Shown: positions 56,564 to 64,000 of the stretch, one piece after another
Numbering within the stretch: the first letter of the stretch is position 1
Layout of the letters: every line of letters starts with the position of its first letter
Source of the DNA: Poseidonocella sp. HB161398
Lineage (GTDB): Bacteria > Pseudomonadota > Alphaproteobacteria > Rhodobacterales > Rhodobacteraceae
Assembly (NCBI RefSeq): GCF_005870025.1
Contig: NZ_VATA01000013.1
Location: 1 to 64,000 of the forward strand
Direction: 5' to 3'
Length of the DNA stretch: 64,000 nt
Notes under the pieces: model-generated
What the model saw: only the letters and a program-made list of their open reading frames with translations
Database searches by the model: none
Told to the model about the DNA's origin: nothing
Translations under genes and position numbers: made by a program

Positions 56564-56854
56564 CCGGGGCCAGGCATGCTGGAGATGCGCCCGGAAAAAG
56601 CTGCAAGCCCTCATGGAGCGGGAGATCCGGACGCTCCGTGAGGGCCTGTTGTCTGACGGGATCACGGTGCCGCTGGCCAGACGCCCTGCCCGGTTCGGCA
56701 TGCCGTTGCGGACGGTCTGCCGCGAGCCGGTCAAACCCGCGCCGAAGGTCGATCCCCGCGTCGCCGAACCGATCAGGAAGATGATCGAGGAGGAGCCGTC
56801 CTTCGGCTATCGGACCGTGGCCTGGCTCCTGGGCTTCAACAGCGAGGCCTCGAA

Positions 56855-56943
56855 CGCCATTGGTCCGGGTGAGGGTGCCGAACGACGGTGCAGAGGGTTC
56901 GGCATCTCCCGGACCGTCGCCCATCGGGCTCGAACCGATGGCG
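56855..56943. repeat. Nested palindrome inserted in IS3 orfB
   Basis: CGCCATTGG/CCGATGGCG (56855-56863 and 56935-56943, one mismatch) enclose two perfect nested pairs. These are GGTCCGGG/CCCGGACC at 56862 and 56908, and TGCCGAAC/GTTCGGCA at 56876 and 56897. The block separates the orfB residues GFN from IKGWQVRK, which adjoin closely in intact relatives, so it is an insertion. Confidence 0.65.
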
Positions 56944-57278
56944 CCACGATGGGCAGCCGTTCGATGCCTCGCTCCAGATCAAGGGCTGGCAGGTTCGCAA
57001 GCGCGCCATGGGCATGCGGCCCCACATCCAGGCTGTTCCGTCTGCCGCAGCTGCGCCGAACGAGAGATGGTCGACCGATCTCGCCCGCATCTGGACCGGC
57101 AAGGACGGCTGGGCTTCACTGGCCCTGGTGATCGACTGCCACACCCGCGAGCTGTTGGGCTGCCATCTGTCGAAATGGGGCAAGGCCGCGACGGCCAGCG
57201 CCGCCCTCGAGCATGCGCTGATCGCGAGGTCCGGCACCCTGGGCCGGGTCGAGGAGGAGTTCCTGCCGAGGTCGGACA

Positions 57279-57321
57279 ATGGCATTCGCCATTGGGCTCG
57301 AACCAGTGGCGCCGCCATGGC
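57279..57321. repeat. Short palindromic insertion flanked by ATGGC repeats
   Basis: CGCCATTGG at 57287-57295 and CCAGTGGCG at 57303-57311 flank GCTCGAA, and the 33 bp between the copies of ATGGC (57279-57283 and 57317-57321) breaks the transposase frame just after SDNG. The flanking 5 bp direct repeats look like a target duplication. A related motif (CGCCATTGG...CTCGAACCGATGGC) is at 57495-57539. Confidence 0.6.
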
Positions 57322-57494
57322 TCCGTCTTCACCAGCCGGACATGCACGGCCCCGGATCGCAGCCATGGGCGGAAGCAGGCGCTTATCTCGCCGCACGGCC
57401 CGCAGCAGAACGGAATGGTCACGCGCGTCATCAGGATCTTGAAGGAGCGATGCATTCACCGCCAGCGCCTTGACTGGATCCGGCACGCGACCCG

Positions 57495-57539
57495 CGCCAT
57501 TGGGAACGGGCTGTTCGGCCGCTGTCTCGAACCGATGGC
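57495..57539. repeat. Third CGCCATTGG...CCGATGGC palindrome
   Basis: The same outer motif as at 56855 and 57287 encloses 28 bp, here ending CTCGAACCGATGGC. It interrupts the conserved orfB C-terminus between HATRAI and NNCRPRRAL. The central sequence differs from the other two, so only the arms and the CTCGAACC box are shared. Confidence 0.55.
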
Positions 57540-57933
57540 CGTCGCGGCAACGCTCTGCAACAACTGCCGTCCTCGCCGAGCGCTTGCCATGCGCACGCCC
57601 GCACAGGCATTCGGATCAGCGGTGACGTCTTGAGCGGGTCCCGCCGGGGCGATGCAAGGCCGCCCCTGGGCTCTACCATTGAACCCCAGAATGTGTCTCG
57701 TCGCCGAGGCTGGCTGCCGCCTCGGACCGGCTGTTCCTGTCCTCCGCCGCGCTGAAGAACGGACCGCCCGGTGATGCAGGATGTCCAACGGCACATTCCG
57801 GCCGACCCGGAGCATGCTCTTCCCGGCGCGCTGGCGAAGGCGGATGGCAAGGCGCGCCGCTCGTGCGCCGCTCCGCGCGACGCGGCAATGCCCGGGCGGC
57901 GGAGCCGTCCAGGAAAAGCCGCGAAATGCCGCC

Positions 57934-58671
57934 CTACATGAAGCGGCGGGCGAAGGAGGCGCTGAAGCCGCCCAGCTCGTCGACGAACTGCCAGAGACGC
58001 ATGCATTCGGTCTCGATCTCGTCGAGCCCGCGCGACAGCTCCGCAGGGCGCAGGCGGTCACGGTCGCGCAGCGTCGCTATCCGCGAATACATCCGCCGCA
58101 GCACCGGCTTGACCGAGGCCGCCGCGTTCTGCGCCACCTGGTCGACGACCTGCTGCGCCGCCTCGCGCAGGAGCGCCTCTCCGAGGCGCGCGCCCGCCAC
58201 CGCGACCGGCTCCAGCGCGCCGCGGATCGCCTCGTGAAGGCGCGCCGAGGTCAGACCGTCCTTGCCGAGGACGTCGCTGCAGCCCGCGCGCATCGCCTCC
58301 ACCGCCCCGGAGACGGCCAGGTCGCGCGACAGCATGATCGCCGGAATGCCGCCATTGAGCTCCGATCCGCGCAGGAGCGGCAGGGCGCCGATCCCGTCCT
58401 GGCCGCCCAGGTCGCGGTCGATCAGCGCCAGGTCGAACCGCCCGGTGGCCAGCGCCATGCGGAACTCCTCCAGCGTGGCGGCACTGGTCACCTCCGGCTC
58501 CGTCCCGCTGCCGCCAAGGAGCCGCCCGAGCCGCAGCCGGCCGAGCTGGTCCCCGGCCAGCAGCACGATGCGCAGCCGGCCCGCCGCCCGCGCCATGGTC
58601 ACGGCATCCGCCGCATTCTGGTCTCTGCCTGCGGCCGCTGCCACGGAACGCAGTCCTGCATGGGTACCCAT
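57934..58671 (-). CDS. Response regulator with unclassified C-terminal domain
   Basis: This 245-residue protein has a receiver domain at about residues 31-150. The acidic residue is Asp41, the phosphoacceptor Asp85 lies in LALIDRDLGG, Ser115 follows, and Lys137 is in VLGKDG. The following ~95 residues are helical (AAQQVVDQVAQNAAASVKPVLRRMYSRIATLRDRD) and match no DNA-binding or enzymatic output family I recognise. GGAGGTGAAGAGG precedes the ATG at 58671. It faces the stressosome module across the IS graveyard, so a partnership with the degenerate kinase protein is possible but unproven. Confidence 0.78.
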   Translation of the reverse strand: MGTHAGLRSVAAAAGRDQNAADAVTMARAAGRLRIVLLAGDQLGRLRLGRLLGGSGTEPEVTSAATLEEFRMALATGRFDLALIDRDLGGQDGIGALPLLRGSELNGGIPAIMLSRDLAVSGAVEAMRAGCSDVLGKDGLTSARLHEAIRGALEPVAVAGARLGEALLREAAQQVVDQVAQNAAASVKPVLRRMYSRIATLRDRDRLRPAELSRGLDEIETECMRLWQFVDELGGFSASFARRFM

Positions 58672-58793
58672 ATCGCCTCTTCACCTCCATCCGCGGCCGC
58701 GGACCCGCCGGATCCGGCCGCGCCCCCTTTTGGCGCAGTCCGGATTAACCATAAGTGAAGATGCCCCGGGCAGCGCGGAAATCCGCCGGCCGC

Positions 58794-59669
58794 CTAGCCC
58801 GGTGCCGCGGACTTGCGCAGGAAGGCCTCGACCAGCGGCGGCAGCGGATCGCGGTCGGGGGCGACGACGCCGACCTGGTGGCGCTGGACCGGGGCCTCCA
58901 TCGGGACGATCCTGACCGGCTTGCCGCTGCCGACGAATTCCGCCAGCTGGCGCGGCAGGATGGTCGAGAGCCCGCGCCCGACCACCTGCGCCATCAGCAC
59001 GACGGTCGAATTCGACTCGATCACCCCCACGGCCCGCGCCCCGGCCGCGGCGAAGTTGCGGTTGATGATGTGCCGGTTCTGCATGTTGGGGGTCAGCAGG
59101 CAGAGCGGCGCCGAGGCGGCCTCCTCCCAGCCGATGCGCGCGCGCCCGGCCAGCGGCGCGTCCCCGGGGCAGACGAAGCAGTAGTCCTCCTCGTAGAGCG
59201 CCACGCTGCGGCGGCCCTGCATCGGCCCGTCGAGATAGGTGACGCCGACATCGGTCTCCAGGTTGTCGAGCATCTCGAGAATGTCCTCGGAGCTCTGCGA
59301 GAGCACGGTGAAGGTCACCTCGGGATGGGCGATGCCGAAGCGCGCGGCCAGATCCGCCGCCGCCGGCAGTGCGGTCGGGATGGCGGCGATGCGCAATTCG
59401 CCCGAGAGCCCCTGGCGCATCACCTTCATCTCGTCCCGCAGCGCGCGGGCGTCGCCGACCATGCGCCGCGCCCAGACCAGGACCCGCTCGCCCTCGGGGG
59501 TCAGCCCGTGATAGCGCGCGCCGCGCTTGACCAGCTGCACGCCGAGCTGGCTCTCGAGCTGCTTGATCCCGGCCGAGAGGCTGGGCTGCGTCACGCCGAG
59601 CCGCTCGGCGGCATGGCCGAAATGGCGTTCGCGCACCAGCGCGAGGAACATCTCCAGCTTGTCGATCAC
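58794..59669 (-). CDS. LysR-family regulator, second copy beside the CBB genes
   Basis: This 291-residue LysR-type regulator has an N-terminal winged helix (MFLALVRERHFGHAAERLGVTQPSLSAGIKQLE) and a periplasmic-binding-like effector domain. It starts at a GTG that overlaps the cbbR stop (GTGA), so the two regulators are co-translated. Its sequence is not of the CbbR type. It resembles regulators found beside formate dehydrogenase genes, but no such gene is in the window. The effector is unknown. Confidence 0.85.
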   Translation of the reverse strand: MIDKLEMFLALVRERHFGHAAERLGVTQPSLSAGIKQLESQLGVQLVKRGARYHGLTPEGERVLVWARRMVGDARALRDEMKVMRQGLSGELRIAAIPTALPAAADLAARFGIAHPEVTFTVLSQSSEDILEMLDNLETDVGVTYLDGPMQGRRSVALYEEDYCFVCPGDAPLAGRARIGWEEAASAPLCLLTPNMQNRHIINRNFAAAGARAVGVIESNSTVVLMAQVVGRGLSTILPRQLAEFVGSGKPVRIVPMEAPVQRHQVGVVAPDRDPLPPLVEAFLRKSAAPG

Positions 59670-60628
59670 GCCCGGTCCCTCGCACCCGGATTGTTGGGCA
59701 GCAGCTCCAGCCGCGGCAGCAGCGTCTCGCGATGGGTCAGCATCCAGTCGCGGACCTTGACGGCGGTGCGGCTGGGGATCTGGTCCTGGCGCTCCACCAG
59801 GTACCATTGCCGCTTCAGCGGCAGGCCGGGGCAGCGCAGCGCCACCAGACGGCCGCTGCGCAGCTCCTCGAAGACCGTGTGTCCCGAGAGCATGGCGATG
59901 CCCAGCCCCGAGATCACCGCCTGCTTGATCGTCTCGTTGGAATTCATCTGCAGCATCTCCATCTCGCGGCCCTCGCAGATCTCGTCGAGATAGCGCGTGG
60001 CGAGGATCCGCGTCCCCGAGCCAGGTTCGCGCAGGATGAAGGTCTGGTCCAGCAGCTCTGCCGGGCGGATGCGGGTGGCCCGCGCCAGCGGGTGCTCGGG
60101 CGCGGCGACGATCAGGTGCGGATGCTCGCCGATCGGCTCGGCCGTGACCGGGGGCATGCGCGGCGGGCGGCCCATGATGGTCAGATCGAAGCGCCGTTCG
60201 GCCAGCGCCTCCAGCGTCTCGGCGCGGTTGCCGACCTCCAGCCGCACGCGGACATCGGGCAGGTCGCGCTTCAGCCGGGCGACGATCGAGGGGCCGAAAT
60301 ACTTCGCCGTGGAGACCACGCCGAGCACGACCGACCCCGCGAGCCCGGCGGCGAGTGCATCTATGTGATGTATTGACCGCTCCAGCGCCGAGCGGCCCTC
60401 GCGATAGGCGGCCAGCAGCGACTCGCCCTCGGCGGTCAGCTCGAACCCCTCGCCGCGGGCCCGGTCGACGAGCGTGCAGCCCATCAGATCCTCCAGCTGC
60501 TTCAACTGGTTATGCACCGCAGGCGGGGTCAGGTTCAGCACCTCTGCCGCCCGGTTGATCGCCCCCTCGCGGGCCACGGCCTCCAGCGCGCGAAGCTGCT
60601 TGAGCGTGAGCTGGTCCACCCGTCGCAT
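59666..60628 (-). CDS. cbbR: CbbR, LysR-type regulator of CO2 fixation
   Basis: This 320-residue LysR protein fits CbbR. It shows LTLKQLRALEAVAREGAINRAAEVLNLTPPAVHNQLKQLED at the N-terminus, FILREPGSGTR and MNSNETIKQAVISGLGIAML in the effector domain. CbbR activates the Calvin cycle operon in response to metabolites such as RuBP. Its position, divergent from fbp with about 100 bp between, supports this. ATG at 60628 (MRRVDQL) is chosen; ATG 60649 is also in frame. Confidence 0.9.
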   Translation of the reverse strand: MRRVDQLTLKQLRALEAVAREGAINRAAEVLNLTPPAVHNQLKQLEDLMGCTLVDRARGEGFELTAEGESLLAAYREGRSALERSIHHIDALAAGLAGSVVLGVVSTAKYFGPSIVARLKRDLPDVRVRLEVGNRAETLEALAERRFDLTIMGRPPRMPPVTAEPIGEHPHLIVAAPEHPLARATRIRPAELLDQTFILREPGSGTRILATRYLDEICEGREMEMLQMNSNETIKQAVISGLGIAMLSGHTVFEELRSGRLVALRCPGLPLKRQWYLVERQDQIPSRTAVKVRDWMLTHRETLLPRLELLPNNPGARDRA

Positions 60629-60729
60629 CAGATTTTCTGACTCCTCCATCAGAATGATTAAATTTCATTAGGCCGGCAAATCGCGAATATCAACCTCGAC
60701 ACGCAAGTTGAGGAAGGGAGGCCTTGACG
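60629..60729. promoter_or_regulatory. cbbR-fbp divergent control region
   Basis: The gap is AT-rich for this genome. It contains TAA-N7-TTA at 60659-60671, compatible with the T-N11-A core expected for CbbR sites, and TCAAC-N12-GTTGA at 60691-60712 just before the fbp ribosome binding site. Both are candidates for LysR-type operators. A promoter could not be fixed by eye. Confidence 0.45.
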
Positions 60730-61731
60730 ATGCAGACCATTCTGGAAGCCGCGCCGGGCCTGGTCCCGGACAGGCTCCGCCCGCTGATGGAGGCGCTGTC
60801 GCGCACCGCAGCCGGGCTGGCGCAGACAATCGCCGCGGGACCGCTGGGCGGCGCGCTCGGCACCGAGCTCGGCGAGAATGCCGATGGCGACCGGCAGAAG
60901 GCGCTCGACGTGATGGCCGACGAGGCCTTCCTGGCCGCGGTCCGGGGCACCGGCATCCGCCACTATGCCTCCGAGGAGCGCGACGAGGTGCTGACCGTCG
61001 ATGCCGACGGCCCGCTCGCCCTGGCGATCGATCCGCTCGACGGCTCGTCCAATATCGACGTCAACGCCTCGATCGGCACGATCTTCGCGGTCAGCCCGGC
61101 GGCGATGGCGCCCGGCGCCAGCGTGCTGCGCGACGGGCATGCGCTGATCGCGGCCGGGTACTTCATCTACGGCCCCTCGACCCAGCTCGTCGCCACGTTC
61201 GGCGAGGGCGTGCTGCGCTTCGTCCTCGACCCCGCCTCGGGGCGGTTCCGCGCCGCCGGACGGCTGGAGATCCCCGCAGAGACCCGCGAATTCGCGATCA
61301 ACGCCTCGAATTACCGCCACTGGAGCCGCCCGGTGCGCAGCTTCGTCGATGACTGCCTCTCCGGGCAGGAGGGGCCCTGCGGGCGCAACTGGAACATGCG
61401 CTGGATCGCCTCGCTGGTGGCCGAGACCCACCGGATCCTGACCCGCGGCGGCATCTTCCTCTATCCCGGCGACGGGCGGAAGGGCTACGAGCAGGGCCGC
61501 CTGCGGATGGCCTATGAATGCCAGCCCATCGCCCTGCTGATCGAGCAGGCCGGCGGCCGCGCCACCAACGGCACCGAGCGGATGCTCGACCAGGTGCCCC
61601 TGAGCCTGCATGCCCGCGCGCCCTTCGTCTTCGGCTCTGCCCGGGCGGTGGAGCGGCTCGCCGTCTATCACGACCTGCCGGAGGAGGAGGTCTCCGCCCT
61701 CTTCGGCACGCGCGGCCTGTTCCGCGCCTGA
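60730..61731 (+). CDS. fbp: Class 1 fructose-1,6-bisphosphatase (cbbF type)
   Basis: Fbp dephosphorylates fructose- and sedoheptulose-type bisphosphates in the regenerative phase of the Calvin cycle. The 333-residue enzyme has the metal site [23 protein letters not shown] and the substrate-binding [36 protein letters not shown] and the C-terminal [10 protein letters not shown] complete the fold. GGGAGG lies eight bases before the ATG; a TTG two codons upstream is less likely. It heads fbp-prkB-tkt. Confidence 0.95.
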   Translation: MQTILEAAPGLVPDRLRPLMEALSRTAAGLAQTIAAGPLGGALGTELGENADGDRQKALDVMADEAFLAAVRGTGIRHYASEERDEVLTVDADGPLALAIDPLDGSSNIDVNASIGTIFAVSPAAMAPGASVLRDGHALIAAGYFIYGPSTQLVATFGEGVLRFVLDPASGRFRAAGRLEIPAETREFAINASNYRHWSRPVRSFVDDCLSGQEGPCGRNWNMRWIASLVAETHRILTRGGIFLYPGDGRKGYEQGRLRMAYECQPIALLIEQAGGRATNGTERMLDQVPLSLHARAPFVFGSARAVERLAVYHDLPEEEVSALFGTRGLFRA

Positions 61732-61746
61732 CCTGAAAGAACCGAA

Positions 61747-62619
61747 ATGTCCAAGAAGCACCCGATCATCTCGGTGACCGGCTCCTCCGGGGCTGGCACC
61801 ACGACGGTGAAAAGCACCTTCGACCAGATCTTCCGCCGCGAGGGGATCAGGGCCGTCTCCATCGAGGGCGACGCCTTCCACCGGCTGAACCGCAACGACA
61901 TGAAGGCCGAGCTCGCCGCGCGGCTGGAGGCAGGCGACCAGACCTTCAGCCATTTCTCCTACGAGGCCAACGAGCTGGCCGCGCTGGAAGAGACCTTCCG
62001 CAGCTATGGCGAGACCGGCACGGGCCGCACCCGCCACTATGTCCATGACGACAAGGAGGCGGAGCGCTTCGGCGTCGAGCCGGGCAATTTCACCGACTGG
62101 AAGAACCTGGAGGACGGCTCGGACCTCCTGTTCTACGAGGGGCTGCACGGCGCGGTCCACAATGACGAGGTGAACCTCTCGGCGCTGGCGGATCTGAAGA
62201 TCGGCGTCGTGCCGGTGATGAACCTCGAATGGATCCAGAAGATCCACCGCGACCGCGCCAGCCGGGGCTACACCACCGAGGCCGTCACCGACGTGATCCT
62301 GCGCCGCATGCATGCCTACGTGCACTGCATCTGCCCGCAATTCACGGAAACGGATGTCAATTTCCAGCGCGTGCCGGTGGTCGACACCTCGAACCCGTTC
62401 ATCGCCCGCTGGATCCCCACCGCCGACGAGAGCCTTCTGGTGATCCGCTTCAAGAACCCCCGCGGCATCGATTTCCCCTACCTGACCTCGATGATCCACA
62501 ACAGCTGGATGACCCGCGCCAATTCCATCGTGATCCCCGGCGGCAAGATGGACCTGGCGATGCAGCTGATCTTCACCCCGATGATCGAGCGGCTCGTCCG
62601 CGAGAGCAAGCGCGCCTGA
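61747..62619 (+). CDS. prkB: Phosphoribulokinase
   Basis: Prk makes RuBP from ribulose-5-phosphate and ATP, a reaction specific to the Calvin cycle. The 290-residue class I (proteobacterial) enzyme has the P-loop VTGSSGAGTTTVKSTF at its N-terminus. The catalytic acid lies in the segment SIEGDAFHRLNR, and FYEGLHGAVH and MNLEWIQKIHRD follow. It lies 15 bp after fbp and 12 bp before tkt. Confidence 0.97.
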   Translation: MSKKHPIISVTGSSGAGTTTVKSTFDQIFRREGIRAVSIEGDAFHRLNRNDMKAELAARLEAGDQTFSHFSYEANELAALEETFRSYGETGTGRTRHYVHDDKEAERFGVEPGNFTDWKNLEDGSDLLFYEGLHGAVHNDEVNLSALADLKIGVVPVMNLEWIQKIHRDRASRGYTTEAVTDVILRRMHAYVHCICPQFTETDVNFQRVPVVDTSNPFIARWIPTADESLLVIRFKNPRGIDFPYLTSMIHNSWMTRANSIVIPGGKMDLAMQLIFTPMIERLVRESKRA

Positions 62620-62631
62620 GGAGGAGCGGAC

Positions 62632-64000
62632 ATGAACGAACAGACCAGGATCACCGTCTCCGAGACCGCCATGGCGAACGCGATCCGCGTGCTGGCGATG
62701 GAGGCCGTCGAGGCCGCGAATTCCGGCCATCCCGGCGCGCCGATGGGGCTTGCCGACGTGGCGACGGTGCTTTTCAACCGCTTCGTCTCGATCGACCCGG
62801 CCGATGACAAATGGCCCGACCGCGACCGGTTCGTGATGTCGGCGGGGCACGGCTCCATGCTGGTCTACGCGGTCAACCACCTGCTCGGCTATGACGACAT
62901 GGGGGCCGACCAGCTGCGGAATTTCCGCCAGCTGGGCAGTCGCACCGCGGGCCATCCGGAGTACGGCCATGCCAAGGGGATCGAGACCACCACCGGGCCG
63001 CTCGGCCAGGGGATCTCCACCGCGGTCGGCATGGCGCTGGCCGAGCGGATGCAGAATGCCCGCTTCGGCGACGATCTGGTCGACCACTGGACCTACGTCC
63101 TGGCGGGCGACGGCTGCCTGATGGAGGGGATCAGCCACGAGGCGATCGACATGGCGGGGCATCTGCGCCTCGGCCGCCTGGTCGTCTTCTGGGACGATAA
63201 CGGCATCACCATCGACGGCAGCACGGATATCTCCACCTCGACCGACCAGCGCGCCCGCTTCGCCGCCGCGCAATGGCATGTCCAGTCGGTCGACGGCCAT
63301 GACATGGAGGCCATCGCCGCGGCCATCGAGGCGGCGCGGGACGACCCCCGCCCCTCGCTAATCGCCTGCAGGACGGTGATCGGCAAGGGCGCGCCCAGCA
63401 AGGCCGGCAGCCACAAGGTCCATGGCGCGCCGCTGGGCGCCGAAGAGATCGCGGCCGCCCGCGCGGCGATGGGCTGGACCGCCCCGCCCTTCGAGGTGCC
63501 CGCCGAGATCCGCCGCGGCTGGGGACGGATCGCCGAGCGCGGCAGCACCCTGCGCGCCGCCTGGGCGGCACGGCTGAAGGCCAGCCCGAAGGCCGGGGCC
63601 TTCGCCGCCGCGCTGGCAGAACCGGATGCGCAGGCGCTCGACGCCGCGATCACCGCCTACAAGGCGCGGCTCTCGAAGGACGCGCCCAAGGTGGCCACCC
63701 GCAAAGCCAGCGAGATGGCGCTGGAGGTGGTCAACGGCACGCTGCCGAACAGCATCGGCGGCTCGGCAGACCTGACGGGGTCGAACAACACGAAGACCTC
63801 GGCCATGCGGCCCGTGACCCGCGACGACTATGCCGGCGACTACCTGCATTACGGCATCCGCGAGCATGCCATGGCGGCGGCGATGAACGGCATCGCGCTG
63901 CATGGCGGGTTCTTCGCCTATGGCGGCACCTTTCTGGCCTTCGCCGACTACTGCCGCCCGGCGATCCGGCTGTCGGCGCTGATGGGCCTGCCGGTCGCCT
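62632..64000 (+). CDS. tkt: Transketolase (3' end beyond the window)
   Basis: Transketolase moves two-carbon units among sugar phosphates in the Calvin cycle and pentose pathway. The visible 456 codons contain the conserved [17 protein letters not shown], the TPP/Mg site [16 protein letters not shown] and [22 protein letters not shown]-like [23 protein letters not shown] follows. GAGGAGGAGCGGAC precedes the ATG. The normal length is about 660 residues, so about 200 are missing to the right. Confidence 0.95.
   Translation, partial: MNEQTRITVSETAMANAIRVLAMEAVEAANSGHPGAPMGLADVATVLFNRFVSIDPADDKWPDRDRFVMSAGHGSMLVYAVNHLLGYDDMGADQLRNFRQLGSRTAGHPEYGHAKGIETTTGPLGQGISTAVGMALAERMQNARFGDDLVDHWTYVLAGDGCLMEGISHEAIDMAGHLRLGRLVVFWDDNGITIDGSTDISTSTDQRARFAAAQWHVQSVDGHDMEAIAAAIEAARDDPRPSLIACRTVIGKGAPSKAGSHKVHGAPLGAEEIAAARAAMGWTAPPFEVPAEIRRGWGRIAERGSTLRAAWAARLKASPKAGAFAAALAEPDAQALDAAITAYKARLSKDAPKVATRKASEMALEVVNGTLPNSIGGSADLTGSNNTKTSAMRPVTRDDYAGDYLHYGIREHAMAAAMNGIALHGGFFAYGGTFLAFADYCRPAIRLSALMGLPVA

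Larger units (their letters stand above)
56166..57633 (+). pseudogene. IS3-family transposase relic (orfA and orfB)
   Basis: Pieces of an IS3-type orfA (IDIIQRRTTLAEASRSFDLS, VEDGKRGIE, 56219-56404) and orfB are recognisable in order. The orfB pieces are MEREIRTLREGLLSDGI from 56613, EEPSFGYRTVAWLLGFN to 56840, IKGWQVRKRAMGMRP from 56972, then ERWSTDLARIW and ALVIDCHTRELLGCHLSKWG. The DDE core follows to LPRSDNG at 57283, and the C-terminal RTPAQAF reaches the stop at 57633. Breaks are a deletion before 56219, a MITE at 56401-56563, and palindromic insertions near 56855, 57284 and 57495. It cannot encode an active transposase. Confidence 0.85.
54798..57933. mobile_element. Insertion-sequence graveyard
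   Basis: Three kilobases without an intact gene lie between the stressosome module and the response regulator. An IS110-family relic occupies about 54950-55930 (minus) and an IS3-family relic about 56166-57633 (plus). The stretch 57640-57930 holds CTCTACCATTGAACCCCAG, possibly an IS3 end, and nothing else recognised. Relics are listed separately. Confidence 0.8.

Noticed and set aside
56923-56939. tRNA gene suggested by a perfect T-arm (minus strand)
   Set aside because: No matching acceptor, D or anticodon stem is found at the right distance; the motif recurs as part of a short palindrome in the IS relic.
60658-63300. 880-codon open frame on the minus strand
   Set aside because: It is antisense to fbp, prkB and tkt, all clearly real; long antisense frames are common in such GC-rich DNA.

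Overview
The window is GC-rich, densely coded alphaproteobacterial DNA, most likely from a member of the Rhodobacteraceae. This rests on gene content and on regulatory RNA: a SAM/SAH-type riboswitch lies in front of metK (a class known from Rhodobacterales), cbbR lies divergent to fbp-prkB-tkt, fabA-fabB-fabI is divergent to an Irr/Fur-type gene, rpsA-ihfB-lapA-trpF is collinear, and several protein families are typical of this group. No rRNA, tRNA or CRISPR array was found.

Layout. 0.1-3.4 kb (minus): rpsA, ihfB, a LapA-like membrane protein and trpF. 3.6-6.2 kb: a nitroreductase, then the overlapping queC-queD-queE operon for 7-deazaguanine synthesis. 6.2-9.4 kb (minus): trmB, aroA, cmk. 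9.7-12 kb: a secreted triple-repeat protein, a degenerate P-loop protein and a TsoY-like membrane protein behind a perfect FNR-type palindrome. 12.1-15.8 kb (minus): zwf-pgl-pgi, the upper oxidative hexose pathway. 16-24.4 kb: a radical SAM protein, a TPR-like repeat protein, a prokaryotic pentameric ligand-gated ion channel, metY, a SIMPL-domain protein and a large fused PilM/GspC-like envelope protein. 24.5-28.6 kb: a Kef-type antiporter, a YjbR-like protein, and divergent cobT and cobS. 28.9-34.7 kb: the complete urea ABC transporter urtABCDE, with a large palindromic element between urtB and urtC. 34.8-36.5 kb: a Nudix protein, then 1.2 kb without recognisable genes that carries a MITE-like element. 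36.5-41.8 kb (minus): phoH, ybeY, a CorC-like gene, lnt, then metK with its riboswitch. 42-51.3 kb: a DUF4870-like protein, miaB, a lysozyme-inhibitor fusion, irr, fabA-fabB-fabI, a DUF2157-like protein and gcdH.

51.4-54.8 kb encodes a stressosome-type module: a globin-coupled RsbR, RsbS, the RsbT switch kinase, an RsbX-like phosphatase, and a terminal protein with an RsbU-like N-terminus and a histidine-kinase body that has lost its key catalytic motifs. Immediately downstream is a 3 kb graveyard of insertion sequences: an IS110-family relic, and an IS3-family relic that itself carries a MITE copy and short palindromic insertions. Beyond it lies a convergently oriented response regulator that could once have been, or may still be, the partner of the module.

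58.8-64 kb is the Calvin-Benson-Bassham region: two overlapping LysR regulator genes (minus) diverge from fbp-prkB-tkt (plus), with tkt running off the end of the window. The CBB genes, the FNR-type box, the urea transporter, cobalamin genes and a heme-globin stress sensor together suggest a metabolically versatile bacterium that responds to redox or oxygen state. That lifestyle reading is inference.
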